A stretch of 64,000 bases of DNA from Vibrio spartinae (GTDB lineage: Bacteria; Pseudomonadota; Gammaproteobacteria; Enterobacterales; Vibrionaceae): positions 3,649,001 through 3,713,000 of the forward strand of contig NZ_AP024907.1 of assembly GCF_024347135.1 (NCBI RefSeq). The letters run 5' to 3'. Under the pieces are notes generated by a model. That model did not search any database. It had not been told where the DNA came from and worked only from the letters and a program-made list of their open reading frames with translations. The position numbers and the translations under genes are program-made. Positions 41,314 through 60,608 of the stretch are shown here, piece by piece; the stretch's first letter is position 1, and each line of letters starts with the position of its first letter.

Positions 41314-42363
41314 ATGAGTAGTGAACTTAGTACAACAATATTGAACAATATTGTGACATCCACACTAATACTGGATGAGTCTTTATGCGTCCGCTATGCA
41401 AACCCTTCAGCAGAGCAGTTATTCTCACAAAGTGCCAAGCGGATTATCAATCAACCCCTATCCAATTTAATTCAACATGCATCTCTTGATCTCGCACTCC
41501 TCTCACAACCATTACAGAGTGGTCAAAGTATTACCGACAGTGACGTGACATTTGTGGTTGATGGTAAACCCCTGATGTTAGAAGTCACGGTTAGCCCGTT
41601 AACTTGGCAAAAAAAATTAATGTTGTTAGTCGAAATGAGGAAAATTGGTCAACAGCGCCGTTTGAGTCAGGAATTGAACCAACATGCCCAACAACAGGCC
41701 GCTAAGTTACTCGTCCGGGGATTGGCCCATGAGATTAAGAATCCACTGGGGGGGCTACGAGGAGCGGCACAATTATTAGAGAGGATGCTCCCAGATCAGA
41801 GTCTGACAGAATACACACAAATTATTATTGAACAGGCTGATCGGCTTCGATCTTTGGTTGATCGACTCCTTGGGCCTCAAAAGCCAGGGAAAAAACAGTC
41901 TGAAAATTTGCACTTAATTCTGGAGAAAGTCCGTCAATTGATCGAACTCGATGCCCGTTCTCACCTTGTGATTGAACGCGATTATGACCCCAGTTTGCCC
42001 AATATTATGATGGATATGGATCAAATTGAGCAGGCACTACTAAATATCGTCAGTAATGCTGCACAAATTTTGTCATCACAACAACATGGTAAAATCACGC
42101 TTCGCACCAGAACAGTGCATCAAGCCAATATACATGGACAACGGCATAAGCTTGTAGCCCGAATTGAAATCATTGATAACGGACCGGGAATTCCAAACGA
42201 GTTGCAAGATACGCTCTTCTATCCAATGGTCAGCGGAAGAGAAGGTGGTAGCGGACTAGGATTATCGATTTCTCAAAATCTAATTGATCAACATAATGGC
42301 AAGATCGAGGTTGAAAGCTGGCCGGGACAGACCGTTTTTACCATCTATCTACCGATAAACTAA
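41314..42363 (+). CDS. glnL: Nitrogen sensor histidine kinase NtrB
   Basis: 349 residues, cytoplasmic. PAS domain about 5-115, HisKA with the phosphorylated His in VRGLAHEIKNPLGGLRGAAQ (about 137), and HATPase with DQIEQALLNIVSNAAQIL (N box), IIDNGPGIP and GREGGSGLGLSISQN. It phosphorylates or dephosphorylates NtrC according to PII state. It follows glnA after a terminator and has an NtrC site in front. Confidence 0.97.
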   Translation: MSSELSTTILNNIVTSTLILDESLCVRYANPSAEQLFSQSAKRIINQPLSNLIQHASLDLALLSQPLQSGQSITDSDVTFVVDGKPLMLEVTVSPLTWQKKLMLLVEMRKIGQQRRLSQELNQHAQQQAAKLLVRGLAHEIKNPLGGLRGAAQLLERMLPDQSLTEYTQIIIEQADRLRSLVDRLLGPQKPGKKQSENLHLILEKVRQLIELDARSHLVIERDYDPSLPNIMMDMDQIEQALLNIVSNAAQILSSQQHGKITLRTRTVHQANIHGQRHKLVARIEIIDNGPGIPNELQDTLFYPMVSGREGGSGLGLSISQNLIDQHNGKIEVESWPGQTVFTIYLPIN

Positions 42364-42469
42364 TGATGATCCGTTCAATGAAATGAACCAATGAACGAAC
42401 CATTTACGGAATAAAAATTTTAACGCTTAGCGAACGTTAGTGACAGATGCTGTTTAAGGAATACTAATT

Positions 42470-43873
42470 ATGAGTAAAGGATACGTATGGGTTGTCGATG
42501 ACGATAGCTCTATTCGATGGGTGATGGAAAAAACCCTGTCTTCAGCCAACATTAAATGCGAAACTTTCTCCGATGCAGAGAGTGTTCTGATGGCTCTGGA
42601 AAGAGAATCTCCTGACGTATTAGTATCCGACATACGTATGCCCGGTATCGATGGTATCGAGCTATTACATCAAGTCCACTCCCGCTCACCAGAGCTCCCT
42701 ATCATCATCATGACGGCTCATTCTGATCTAGATGCCGCAGTAAACGCCTATCAAAAAGGTGCTTTTGAATACCTCCCCAAGCCTTTTGATGTTGATGAAA
42801 CACTCACGTTAGTTGAACGCGCCATTGCTCATGGCCAAGAGCAACGAAAAGATCAGTCGGGTCGTCTGACAAATATAGATGATACCCCTGAGATTATTGG
42901 CGAGGCTCCGGCCATGCAAGAGGTATTTAGGGCCATCGGACGTCTTTCACGTTCTTCAATTTCCGTACTAATCAATGGTGAATCAGGAACAGGGAAAGAA
43001 CTGGTCGCTCATGCTTTACACCGACATAGCCCACGTGCGCAGAAGCCATTTATTGCCTTAAATATGGCTGCCATTCCGAAAGACTTGATTGAGTCAGAGT
43101 TATTTGGTCATGAAAAGGGGGCATTTACCGGTGCAAACAATGTCAGGCAAGGCCGCTTTGAACAAGCGAATGGCGGAACGCTATTTCTAGACGAGATAGG
43201 TGACATGCCACTCGATATTCAAACTCGATTGTTGCGAGTGCTGGCTGATGGGCAGTTTTATCGTGTTGGCGGACATTCAGCAATAAAAGTAGATGTCCGA
43301 ATCGTTGCTGCAACGCATCAAAACCTTGAGAAGCTTGTTCATCAAGGTAAGTTCCGGGAAGATCTGTTTCATCGCTTAAACGTCATCAGAATTCAAATTC
43401 CCGCACTCAGAGAGCGTCGTCAGGACATCGAAAAGCTGACTAAACATTTTTTAGCACTTGCGGCCAAGGAACTCGGTGTGGAAATGAAAACACTGCATCC
43501 TAAATCATTAGAGACTCTCAATCGTCTCGACTGGCCGGGTAATGTACGGCAGTTAGAGAACATGTGTCGTTGGCTAACTGTCATGGCAAGTGGTACAGAA
43601 GTCCTTCCTAATGACTTACCCTCAGAACTGTTGTCAGAAAAGAAAAATGTTGAATTCGATAATGATTCCAGCTGGCAGAAACAATTGGACGCTTGGGCAA
43701 GAACGGCACTGTCTGCCGGAGAAACGGATCTCCTATCCTATGCTTTACCTGAATTTGAACGAATTCTCTTAGAAGCGGCATTAAGTCATACCAATGGACA
43801 TAAACAAGATGCAGCAAAAGTGCTGGGGTGGGGGCGAAATACATTGACTCGCAAATTAAAGGAACTTTACTAA
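42470..43873 (+). CDS. glnG: Nitrogen regulator NtrC (sigma-54 activator)
   Basis: 467 residues. Receiver domain 1-120 with phosphoacceptor Asp in [13 protein letters not shown]+ domain about 140-380 with Walker [14 protein letters not shown], the sigma-54 contact loop GAFTGANN, and Walker [19 protein letters not shown]-terminal Fis-like helix-turn-helix ([20 protein letters not shown]). It activates glnA and related promoters. About 105 bases separate it from glnL; probably cotranscribed. Confidence 0.98.
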   Translation: MSKGYVWVVDDDSSIRWVMEKTLSSANIKCETFSDAESVLMALERESPDVLVSDIRMPGIDGIELLHQVHSRSPELPIIIMTAHSDLDAAVNAYQKGAFEYLPKPFDVDETLTLVERAIAHGQEQRKDQSGRLTNIDDTPEIIGEAPAMQEVFRAIGRLSRSSISVLINGESGTGKELVAHALHRHSPRAQKPFIALNMAAIPKDLIESELFGHEKGAFTGANNVRQGRFEQANGGTLFLDEIGDMPLDIQTRLLRVLADGQFYRVGGHSAIKVDVRIVAATHQNLEKLVHQGKFREDLFHRLNVIRIQIPALRERRQDIEKLTKHFLALAAKELGVEMKTLHPKSLETLNRLDWPGNVRQLENMCRWLTVMASGTEVLPNDLPSELLSEKKNVEFDNDSSWQKQLDAWARTALSAGETDLLSYALPEFERILLEAALSHTNGHKQDAAKVLGWGRNTLTRKLKELY

Positions 43874-44180
43874 ACCTCACTCATTCTTTTGACAACAAAA
43901 ATATGTTTCAGTGACTATTTCTCCATCCAATAGCAATATAGTCACTGTTTCCCCAACCATAATCATGATATGACAGTGCTAATTCATCCAAGCAGCAAAA
44001 AAGACAGGATGACCATTCAGCAGTTATATTCTTTTCAATATATAAAGTTATATCGAAGATAGAATAAATTAAGTCTCATTGCAGAAAACAGAAAGTCCCA
44101 ATCTTTTGGCTGAGGCTTAATAGCATTGGGGAATAGCAATATAATCATGAAAAATGAGAATGTCTTATCCGTCAGACACA
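43874..44180. other. Intergenic region between glnG and rRNA operon A
   Basis: About 307 AT-rich bases between convergent units. I see no gene. There is a repeated theme of AGCAATAT (near 43931 and 44136), but no clear glnG terminator apart from the rRNA-side hairpin at 44181. Confidence 0.5.
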
Positions 44181-44209
44181 AAAAAACCCTGATATTGCTA
44201 TCAGGGTTT
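44181..44209 (-). terminator. Terminator of rRNA operon A
   Basis: AAACCCTGATA / TATCAGGGTTT stem, loop TTGC; on the minus strand followed by about eight T. It stands just after tRNA-Asp. Confidence 0.93.
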
Positions 44210-44217
44210 CAGATAAG

Positions 44218-44294
44218 TGGCGGAGTGGACGGGACTCGAACCCGCGACCCCCGGCGTGACAGGCCGGTATTCTAACCAACTGAACTACCACTCC
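44218..44294 (-). tRNA. tRNA-Asp (GTC)
   Basis: 77-base tRNA with encoded CCA, acceptor GGAGTGG / CCACTCC, anticodon loop CTGTCAC and T-loop GGGTTCGAGTCCC. Last gene of rRNA operon A, after the 5S, as often in gammaproteobacteria. Confidence 0.97.
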
Positions 44295-44361
44295 GCATTG
44301 GTCAGACTATGCAGTCTTTTCTAGCTTTTGCCTTCAGATTCTTCTGAAAACAAATAATTAA

Positions 44362-44480
44362 AGCCTGGCGATGTCCTACTCTCACATGGGGAGACCCCAC
44401 ACTACCATCGGCGCTGTTTCGTTTCACGTCTGAGTTCGGCATGGATTCAGGTGGGTCCAAAACGCTATGGTCGCCAAGCA
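44362..44480 (-). rRNA. rrf: 5S rRNA, operon A
   Basis: 119 bases beginning TGCTTGGCGACCATAGCG and ending with the pairing CCAGGC. Looks identical to the operon B copy at 49800-49918 by eye. Confidence 0.95.
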
Positions 44481-44556
44481 AATTTCTTTCAATTCGAAAA
44501 GCTGATTCTCGTACACAATCAAGTCTCTAGAGTCCTAAAACCCCTTCGGTGTTGTA

Positions 44557-47446
<2,890 letters not shown>

Positions 47447-47678
47447 ATACAACCCGAAGAAGTTTCGAGCTGCATTATCAGTAACCAAGGTGTCTCTCAT
47501 TGATTTACATGAGCGAGAGACTGGTTTTGCCGGACTCAATTGAATGACACAGAAAAACTGTGCATTTCCAAGAACACTTGATTGTGTTGGTCTTTCTCTT
47601 TCGAGAAAGTATTGAGAACTTTTACAAATAATCGTCTGTTTCCAATGAAACACACATTATTTTGTCAGCTTTCCAAAT

Positions 47679-47689
47679 TGTTAAAGAGC
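47679..47689 (-). promoter_or_regulatory. Spacer boxA, operon A
   Basis: GCTCTTTAACA on the minus strand, the rRNA antitermination boxA before 23S. The same element is at 53253-53263 in operon B. Confidence 0.8.
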
Positions 47690-47747
47690 AAAGATTTTGT
47701 TTCTCACAAAACCATCTTTAAAGATTCTTATCAAAAACCCTTAAAGA

Positions 47748-47823
<76 letters not shown>

Positions 47824-47885
47824 ATAACTCTCTTTGCTTATAAACCAAATCAATCTGTGTGGACACTCATCTCAATATCTATTCG

Positions 47886-49426
<1,541 letters not shown>

Positions 49427-49799
49427 AAAAGTTTTTTTGACACTTGCGTGTCGGCTCAATGAATACTGCTTTTCGTCTCCGCTTTTTAAAAAAGCAGAAG
49501 CAAAAAGTTACATTACATAAGTAATGTTGAATTGACTGTGCTCTCGTTAGATAACAGTAAACTGCTTTCTAACTTGATATTGGTCACTCGGTTCATTGAT
49601 AAAATCTTATTTGATATTTATCGACGAGTGCCCACACAGATTGATTGGTCTATATTGTTAAAGAGCTTTGCTTTCAGTGCCTTAGCACTTAGGCAGGACG
49701 CGTATAATACGCTACCCACTTTGAAAGTCAACATAAAACTTTCATCTTCTGAAAAGATTTATGGTGACTTGCCTCAAAAGAAGCAAGTGACAAAATTAA
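49427..49799 (-). promoter_or_regulatory. Leader and promoter of rRNA operon A
   Basis: 373 bases between the 5S of operon B and the 16S of operon A. Read on the minus strand: -35 TTGACT (49726-49731), 16-base spacer, -10 TATTAT (49704-49709) with a GC-rich discriminator (GCGTCC), then leader boxA GCTCTTTAACA at 49656-49666. No strong terminator for operon B is seen, only an ACTTGC..GCAAGT hairpin near 49770-49790, so readthrough from B into A is possible. Confidence 0.8.
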
Positions 49800-49918
49800 A
49801 GCCTGGCGATGTCCTACTCTCACATGGGGAGACCCCACACTACCATCGGCGCTGTTTCGTTTCACGTCTGAGTTCGGCATGGATTCAGGTGGGTCCAAAA
49901 CGCTATGGTCGCCAAGCA
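49800..49918 (-). rRNA. rrf: 5S rRNA, operon B
   Basis: 119 bases, same sequence by eye as the operon A copy. No tRNA follows it. Confidence 0.95.
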
Positions 49919-49995
49919 AATTTCTTTCAATTCGAAAAGCTGATTCTCGTACACAATCAAGTCTCTAAGAGTCCTAAAACCCCTTCGGTGTTGTA

Positions 49996-52885
<2,890 letters not shown>

Positions 52886-53321
52886 ATACAACCCGAAGAA
52901 GTCTTTTTTGCTTGGCCTTTTTCCCTGAATACAGCGTTAGCGTCGAAGGCTGCTTGGTCACTATCAGACGATAGCTCCCTGCGATATCCTTCTTGCTGCC
53001 TTGTCTCAGGCAAAAATTCTCAGCGCAAAAACCTAAGGGTTGATATCATCAACTAATTAGGTGTCACACAATATTTTATACATGAGTGTGTGACTTGGTT
53101 TTGCCGGACTCAATTGAATGACACAGAAAAACTGTGCATTTCCAAGAACACTTGATTGTGTTGGTCTTTCTCTTTCGAGAAAGTATTGAGAACTTTTACA
53201 AATAATCGTCTGTTTCCAATGAAACACACATTATTTTGTCAGCTTTCCAAATTGTTAAAGAGCAAAGATTTTGTTTCTCACAAAACCATCTTTAAAGATT
53301 CTTATCAAAAACCCTTAAAGA
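52886..53321 (-). other. tRNA-Ala to 23S spacer of operon B
   Basis: 436 bases, no gene. The tRNA-proximal part (to about 53100) matches the operon A spacer, including boxA at 53253-53263. The 23S-proximal 190 bases or so (about 52905-53095) are unrelated to operon A, so this spacer is mosaic. It contains processing-stem sequence complementary to the other side of 23S. Confidence 0.75.
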
Positions 53322-53397
53322 TGGTGGAGCTATGCGGGATCGAACCGCAGACCTCCTGCGTGCAAGGCAGGCGCTCTCCCAGCTGAGCTATAGCCCC
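53322..53397 (-). tRNA. tRNA-Ala (TGC)
   Basis: 76 bases with CCA; anticodon stem-loop CCTGC-CTTGCAC-GCAGG, anticodon TGC. The body outside the anticodon arm is the same as the tRNA-Ala(GGC) of operon A. Confidence 0.97.
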
Positions 53398-53488
53398 ATC
53401 GTGTAGTCAATTTTTCTTATTCAAGCCACATTGTGAGCAAGCATAGTTGACTATGCGACGAACAATGTAACGCCGAAGAAGAAAAATT

Positions 53489-53565
53489 TGGTGGGTCTGA
53501 GTGGACTTGAACCACCGACCTCTCGCTTATCAGGCGAACGCTCTAACCACCTGAGCTACAGACCC
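53489..53565 (-). tRNA. tRNA-Ile (GAT)
   Basis: 77 bases with CCA; acceptor GGGTCTG / CAGACCC, anticodon loop CTGATAA. Directly after 16S in the usual Ile-Ala order. Confidence 0.97.
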
Positions 53566-53626
53566 AAACTCTCTTTGCTTATAAACCAAATCAATCTGTG
53601 TGGACACTCATCTCAATATCTATTCG

Positions 53627-55167
<1,541 letters not shown>

Positions 55168-55770
55168 AAAAGTTTTTTTGACACTTGCGTGTCGGCTCAA
55201 TGAATACTGCTTTTCGTCTCCGCTTTTTAAAAAAGCAGAAGCAAAAAGTCACATTACATAAGTAATGCTGAATTGACTGTGCTCTCGTTAGATAACAGTA
55301 AAACTGCTTTCTAACTTGATATTGGTCACTCGGTTCATTGATAAAATCTTATTTGATATTTATCGACGAGTGCCCACACAGATTGATTGGTCTATATTGT
55401 TAAAGAGCGTCTAGTGTCTGGCTTGTCGCCTTAGCTAGGGGTGCGTATCTTACGCTTTTCGAAAATCAAGTCAACAGATATTTGCTAACAATTTTAAGGA
55501 TTTTCTTTTACCTTGAGTTTGTCGTTTTCAGACACTCTCTGTCGGTGAGGCGGCATTATAGGGAACAAATAACTTGTAGCAAGTGATTTCTTTACTTTTT
55601 TTTTCGTTTGCTCAAAAAGAAATCAGAAACGTTATAAACAATGTCACAACCTTTGAAGATTATCACAGCAATAGGTTGGAAAAACCTTGGACATAAACGT
55701 AAGATTCATTTATCTGTTCTATTTTATTTATGTATTCATCTTCCTTATTAATTGATAAGTAGTATTCCAT
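55168..55770 (-). promoter_or_regulatory. Promoters and leader of rRNA operon B
   Basis: Two good promoters on the minus strand. P1 has -35 TTGCTA (55577-55582), 16-base spacer, -10 TATAAT (55555-55560) and a GCC discriminator. P2 has -35 TTGACT (55469-55474), 16-base spacer and -10 TAAGAT (55447-55452). Leader boxA GCTCTTTAACA is at 55398-55408. The leader next to 16S is nearly identical to that of operon A. The stretch 55600-55770 must also hold the plus-strand promoter of the RRM gene. Confidence 0.85.
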
Positions 55771-56223
55771 ATGAATTTAACTAAATCTTTTTTGTGGCTT
55801 GCCACGTTTGCTGTATTAGGTGTTATTGCACTTTCTCAGCTCGCAATTCCCTCAATCGTTGCTTTTCTTGTCGGGTTGGCAGGAGCGACGCTTATTTTTA
55901 TTCTCACTTCACAAAATTCGTCTTCTCAACAACAATCACAGATGGCGACAACAACATTATATGTCGGCAATCTCCCTTACAAAGCCAATGAATCGAATGT
56001 AAAAAGCCTATTTGCAGATTATGGTGAAGTCTTCGCAGTACGTTTAATGAAAGACAAACGGACAGGAAAGCGACGTGGATTTGGTTTTGTGGTGATGCCA
56101 GAGGCTGACGCACAAAAAGCAGTTACGAAACTGAATGAGTCTAGTTATATGGACCGGACTCTCAAAGTTCGGGTTGCGAATGATCCGAAAAACCCTGAAT
56201 CGGATCATTCTCAATTTGATTAA
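55771..56223 (+). CDS. RNA-binding RRM protein with N-terminal membrane segments
   Basis: 150 residues. Two hydrophobic helices at about 5-22 and 26-46 ([34 protein letters not shown]), a short Ser/Gln linker ([11 protein letters not shown]), then one complete RRM at about 60-137: RNP2 [11 protein letters not shown]1 [11 protein letters not shown], and a short acidic tail. A single RRM tethered to the inner membrane with the domain on the cytoplasmic side is the simple reading. Target RNA unknown. The last 62 bases overlap the 3' end of murI on the other strand. Confidence 0.88.
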   Translation: MNLTKSFLWLATFAVLGVIALSQLAIPSIVAFLVGLAGATLIFILTSQNSSSQQQSQMATTTLYVGNLPYKANESNVKSLFADYGEVFAVRLMKDKRTGKRRGFGFVVMPEADAQKAVTKLNESSYMDRTLKVRVANDPKNPESDHSQFD

Positions 56224-56983
56224 ACCCCCAACCGGATAAAACTTTTGTCAGTGCTTCGCCATCATATGGCGAGGTGCTGGCAAAAATCCGAGGTGTTTGG
56301 GGAGCATGTCTACACATTGCTTCAGAAATCAAACTCTCCACCCTTCGGGCAATCGCTTTACCAGAATCCACCAGAATAACCTTACTGCCTAATACCTGCT
56401 GAATCTCATCTCTCAATAACGGGAAATGTGTACAGCCGAGTACCGCAACATCAATTTTCCCTTGAATCGGCTGAAGAATGCTTGCCAGTTCAAACATGTT
56501 CACTGTGACGCCACGTAATTTCCGCTCAGCCATATCGACCAACGCTGTTGATCCAAGCAGACAGATATCTTTATCAAATGAGAAATCCCGAATCAGCTCA
56601 TGCGTATAAGGCCGCTTGATGGTTGCGGGAGTCGCAATAAGGCCGACACATCGCTGAGCCAAATTACAAGCAGGTTTAATTGCGGGAACCACACCGACAA
56701 CAGGAATATCTAATCTCTTCCGTAATCCCGGCAAAACAATCGTACTCGCGGTATTGCAAGCAATCACAACAAGATCAATTGCCATTCTCGTCACGATAGA
56801 TGTGACTAACGCTTCAACCCGGTAGAGTAATTCTTGTTGGGGCAGCTCTCCATATGGATAGCCTTCATTATCGAACAGATAGACGTAGTTATGCTCGGGG
56901 AGTCGCTGATGAATTTCCCGATAAACCGAAAGGCCACCGACACCGGAATCAAAGATTAGGATATTAGAAACTTGTAAGGACAC
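56162..56983 (-). CDS. murI: Glutamate racemase
   Basis: Makes D-glutamate for peptidoglycan. 273 residues with both catalytic cysteine regions: [14 protein letters not shown] (first Cys, about 74) and [14 protein letters not shown] (second Cys, about 185), plus [15 protein letters not shown] near the start. Follows btuB on the same strand after a terminator. Its C-terminal end overlaps the convergent RRM gene by 62 bases. Confidence 0.97.
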   Translation of the reverse strand: MSLQVSNILIFDSGVGGLSVYREIHQRLPEHNYVYLFDNEGYPYGELPQQELLYRVEALVTSIVTRMAIDLVVIACNTASTIVLPGLRKRLDIPVVGVVPAIKPACNLAQRCVGLIATPATIKRPYTHELIRDFSFDKDICLLGSTALVDMAERKLRGVTVNMFELASILQPIQGKIDVAVLGCTHFPLLRDEIQQVLGSKVILVDSGKAIARRVESLISEAMCRHAPQTPRIFASTSPYDGEALTKVLSGWGFNQIENDPIQGFSDHSQPEL

Positions 56984-57068
56984 GTTTAACTACATCGAAG
57001 AACTAAAGATGAAAATGCATGATACGCTTCCAATCGATTTTGACAATCATGATTTTCTAAAGAAAATA

Positions 57069-57090
57069 AACCGCCCGAAGGCGGTTTTTT
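57069..57090. terminator. Terminator after btuB
   Basis: AACCGCC-CGAA-GGCGGTT hairpin with T-rich tails on both strands. On the minus strand it ends btuB before murI. Confidence 0.85.
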
Positions 57091-57106
57091 GGTCTAGAGA
57101 TGAAAC

Positions 57107-58945
57107 TTAGAACTGATAACCGACTTCAGCAAAAAGCGTTCTTTCATTTCCTTTATAATAGGTGTTGGCAGAACCGTAATAACCGGTCTCATAATCTTCA
57201 TCGAACAGATTTTCGACTTTTATACCTATGGACGTCTGATGATTCCACAAATAAGAAACGCCAGTATCCACTGTAATATAAGATCCTAACCATTTACTTG
57301 AGTCTGCACGGTTACCAACGTAGTTTGTTGTAATTGTCCCGCGCCACTGATTCTGTGAGTACAGCATCGCCCAGCTATAGTTGTTCTGAGCTCTTTTATC
57401 AAGCAATGAACCATCTGATGCATCTTCTGCTTTTTTCCATGCAGCACTTAATTTATGTTCAATTGGACCAGTCTCTACAGTAGCGCTTAGCTCTATTCCC
57501 TCAATTCGTGCTCGCGCAACATTTGACGGTTTCCATACACTACCTCCCACATTTTTCCAATCGATCATATCTTGAAGATCTGTTCGGTATACCGACAGCT
57601 CCCAAGAAAGAAGCTCGTGAAAACCTTTGACTGCCAACTCTCTTGACTTCGAATCTTCTGGTTTTAAATTTGGATTACCACTATTCGGCCAATATAGATC
57701 ATTAAAACTTGGCTCTTTATATGCTGTGCCAAAGTTCCCCAATATTTGGAGTTCATCTGTAATCCAATAACCAATACCACCGTTCCATGTTGTGTGGTGC
57801 CCAAAAGTACTGGAGTCATCATAACGACCACTAACTTCAAACGTTACATCATTGACATCAGTAGACGACGTAAAAAACACCGATTGCATGTGCTTTTCCG
57901 TTTCGTCATAACTATTCGAATAGCTACCGAGTAAATCGGCCTTATCTTGTGAGTACTCCAGCCCTACCTGCAAATGTATTACATCTGCAAGAACACTATT
58001 ATTGAGCCAACTCAATACGTTTTGACGCGTTCGAATGATTTGCTTTGCATCAGAATCATCAGCTAATCCATCAGTCGCTTCGTTGTATCGAGTTGAAATT
58101 TGCAACTCTGAGAAAAAGTCACCCTGAGCATAACGAAGTAAACCAGCCAAAAGTTCAGATTCAGTATCAGTTTTTTTCTGCTTCAGCTCGATCATATTGC
58201 TAGTCGCATATTTAGCATAAGAATCTGCTTTATGAAGCGTCAATTTGCCCTGCCACTCGGCATTAAATTGATGCTGAAGATGACCAACAAAAGTCTGTGC
58301 TTTATATCCATCTTCTTCACTATCAGGAGATGCTGCCAACACTTTGTAACCATCACTCTTCTCTTGCGATACGATGACTTCACCATGAGTGGAGTCGTTC
58401 AACTGGCCAACACTCTTCCATCCCAATAAACTATGGCCATGTGAACCATATCCTACACGCCCCTGATGCTCGGAAGTAAAATCCTTACTTGTCGTAATGC
58501 TAATGATTCCGCCAATGGCATCAGAACCATAAGCAGCTGCTCGATGTCCCTTGATAATTTCAATCTTCTCAATCGCAAAGGCAGGGATTAGACCAATTGA
58601 AGACCCACCAGTTGTTGATGAATTGATTCGTACACCATCCAGAAGCATCAATGTATGCTTAGATCCTGTCCCCCGGAGAAAAATAGACGTTGCTTGTGCC
58701 TTTCCTCCAGAAGAAACGACTTCAACACCAGATAAAGTTCTCAACACTTCTAATGCACTATGAGCCTGAAGTGCTGCGATATCTTGCTTTGTGACTGTAA
58801 TCGTGGAAGCAAGAACCGATTTAGCCGGTTGCTCAAACCGATTCGCTGTCACCACCATCGTGTCAGCATTTGAACTGTCTGCATAAGAATAGAAAGCACA
58901 AGGGAGCTGCGATACCACTGCTATCGCTAAAACTGTTTTTTTCAT
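57107..58945 (-). CDS. btuB: TonB-dependent vitamin B12 receptor BtuB
   Basis: Outer-membrane uptake of cobalamin. 612 residues, starting with a signal peptide (MKKTVLAIAVVSQLPCAFYS, cleavage near YADS). TonB box DTMVVTANRF is just after it, then the plug domain (about 40-150: SALEVLRTLSGVEVVSSGGK, FLRGTGSKHTLMLLDGVRIN) and a 22-strand barrel ending in Phe (ERTLFAEVGYQF), the outer-membrane assembly signal. Preceded by a cobalamin riboswitch, which settles the substrate. Confidence 0.97.
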   Translation of the reverse strand: MKKTVLAIAVVSQLPCAFYSYADSSNADTMVVTANRFEQPAKSVLASTITVTKQDIAALQAHSALEVLRTLSGVEVVSSGGKAQATSIFLRGTGSKHTLMLLDGVRINSSTTGGSSIGLIPAFAIEKIEIIKGHRAAAYGSDAIGGIISITTSKDFTSEHQGRVGYGSHGHSLLGWKSVGQLNDSTHGEVIVSQEKSDGYKVLAASPDSEEDGYKAQTFVGHLQHQFNAEWQGKLTLHKADSYAKYATSNMIELKQKKTDTESELLAGLLRYAQGDFFSELQISTRYNEATDGLADDSDAKQIIRTRQNVLSWLNNSVLADVIHLQVGLEYSQDKADLLGSYSNSYDETEKHMQSVFFTSSTDVNDVTFEVSGRYDDSSTFGHHTTWNGGIGYWITDELQILGNFGTAYKEPSFNDLYWPNSGNPNLKPEDSKSRELAVKGFHELLSWELSVYRTDLQDMIDWKNVGGSVWKPSNVARARIEGIELSATVETGPIEHKLSAAWKKAEDASDGSLLDKRAQNNYSWAMLYSQNQWRGTITTNYVGNRADSSKWLGSYITVDTGVSYLWNHQTSIGIKVENLFDEDYETGYYGSANTYYKGNERTLFAEVGYQF

Positions 58946-58997
58946 TTTTATATCCTGAATTCGCGTTAATCTGACCGGGACGCCTGTTTTCTCCCGG

Positions 58998-59172
58998 TTG
59001 CTGGCAGGTCTTCGGACTTAAGAATATGATTACCCTGAGATAACCGCCAAAACCTCGACTTCCCACATCTGGTGCAGTGTCTCTTGAGATCTTGTCTTCT
59101 ATTTACCGCTGCGCGTCAGTTCTGGATTTTCACCAGATTCCCTTTTCAACACCCCAGCAAATGCATACTCGT
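58998..59172 (-). ncRNA. Cobalamin (AdoCbl) riboswitch in the btuB leader
   Basis: On the minus strand the conserved cores appear in order: GGGAATCTGGTGAAAATCCA, AACTGACGCGCAGCGGTAAA, and the B12 box GTCCGAAGACCTGCCAGC (59001-59018). The pairing CCGGGAG / CTCCCGG-like element follows just before btuB. Coenzyme B12 would lower btuB expression. Boundaries are approximate. Confidence 0.93.
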
Positions 59173-59344
59173 TGTCACTGGGGGTACCAACTGGCACGAT
59201 AGTATTGGCCTACCTAACCCTTGTCCAGATGATATTCACGGTATGTATGAAGAAAATTCTTGCGGATCGACGAACAGACTGGACATCATGATGGAATCGA
59301 ATAAAATCTGCGCTCTTTAACTGTTCGCTCTGTAAGGTAATACG

Positions 59345-60454
59345 ATGACTACTCTTGATGTAAATCCCGAACGCTACCAGAATCAACTAAAAGAGAAAGT
59401 CACTCGGCTTACTGAGATGTTCTCTGAATTTCAAATGCCAGAACTGGCCGTGTTTGAATCACCAGAACAACATTATCGGATGCGTGCGGAGTTTCGTGTC
59501 TGGCATGAAGGGGATGACCTCTACTACATTATGTTCGATCAGGAGACCCGCCAAAAATATCGGGTCGATCAGTTTCCGGCAGCAAGCCAGCTGATCAATC
59601 AACTGATGCCTGCCTTGCTCGATCAGATGCGTGATAACCATACCCTGCGCCATAAGCTGTTTCAGGTTGATTTTTTATCGTCACTCAGCGGCGAAATTCT
59701 TGTCTCACTACTCTACCATCGTCAGATTGACGAACAGTGGCAACAAGCCGCTCAAACCTTGAAAGAGACATTACGTCAACAAGGCTTCAACCTAAATTTA
59801 ATTGGTCGGGCGCGAAAAATAAAAATGGTCTTAGATCGCGATTACGTGGTTGAAAAACTGTCCGTCCATGATCAAACCTACACCTACCAGCAAGTTGAAA
59901 ACAGTTTCACTCAGCCCAACGGACGTATTGCCGAAAAAATGCTGACGTGGGCGGTTGACTGCACCCGTGACAGTCAGGGCGATCTGCTAGAACTCTACTG
60001 CGGAAATGGCAATTTCTCTCTGGCTCTGGCGCAAAATTTCAACCGTGTACTGGCAACAGAACTGGCGAAACCTTCGGTCGACTCTGCGCAATACAATATT
60101 GCTGCCAACCATATTGAGAATGTACAAATCATTCGCATGTCCGCGGAAGAATTCACACAAGCCATGGAAGGAAAGCGTGAGTTCCGCCGCCTCAAAGATG
60201 CCGGTGTTGATCTCAGTAGCTACCAATGCAACACAATTTTTGTCGATCCACCGCGCTCAGGGATGGATATCGATACTTGTAGAATGGTGCAGAAATATCC
60301 TCGAATTCTTTATATTTCTTGCAACCCGGAAACCCTCAAGGAAAACCTGGCCGTTCTGAGTGAAACGCACCGCGTCACTCGCTTCGCGCTGTTCGACCAA
60401 TTCCCCTACACCCACCATATGGAAGCGGGCGTGCTATTGGAGCTTATAAAATAA
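59345..60454 (+). CDS. trmA: tRNA (uracil-5-)-methyltransferase TrmA
   Basis: Methylates U54 to T54 in the T-loop of tRNAs using SAM. 369 residues, normal length. SAM site [17 protein letters not shown] (about 215), then [10 protein letters not shown] and the nucleophile Cys in [16 protein letters not shown], and the C-terminal base Glu in [13 protein letters not shown]. The ATG has TGTAAGGT upstream. Divergent from btuB. Confidence 0.97.
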   Translation: MTTLDVNPERYQNQLKEKVTRLTEMFSEFQMPELAVFESPEQHYRMRAEFRVWHEGDDLYYIMFDQETRQKYRVDQFPAASQLINQLMPALLDQMRDNHTLRHKLFQVDFLSSLSGEILVSLLYHRQIDEQWQQAAQTLKETLRQQGFNLNLIGRARKIKMVLDRDYVVEKLSVHDQTYTYQQVENSFTQPNGRIAEKMLTWAVDCTRDSQGDLLELYCGNGNFSLALAQNFNRVLATELAKPSVDSAQYNIAANHIENVQIIRMSAEEFTQAMEGKREFRRLKDAGVDLSSYQCNTIFVDPPRSGMDIDTCRMVQKYPRILYISCNPETLKENLAVLSETHRVTRFALFDQFPYTHHMEAGVLLELIK

Positions 60455-60553
60455 GGGAAAACCAGGATCTATAACATCAAAAAATACCTTTGGGTACGGC
60501 CCTAGGTACGGATAGAGCTTAAGACTTTAAAACTAGAAGTGTTAAAAAACAAA

Positions 60554-60578
60554 AAGAGGATGCGCTTGGCATCCTCTT
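60554..60578 (-). terminator. Terminator after the 60609 gene
   Basis: Stem AAGAGGATGC / GCATCCTCTT; on the minus strand followed by TTTGTTTTTT. It belongs to the long minus-strand gene. Confidence 0.85.
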
Positions 60579-60608
60579 GTTAGTTCATACTAAAAGACAT
60601 TGTTTAGA

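Noticed and set aside
49427..49560. Separate small gene in the rRNA leader (MTVLSLDNSKLL frame)
   Set aside because: It reads across the leader, promoter and 5S sequence of the opposite strand and has no coding character.
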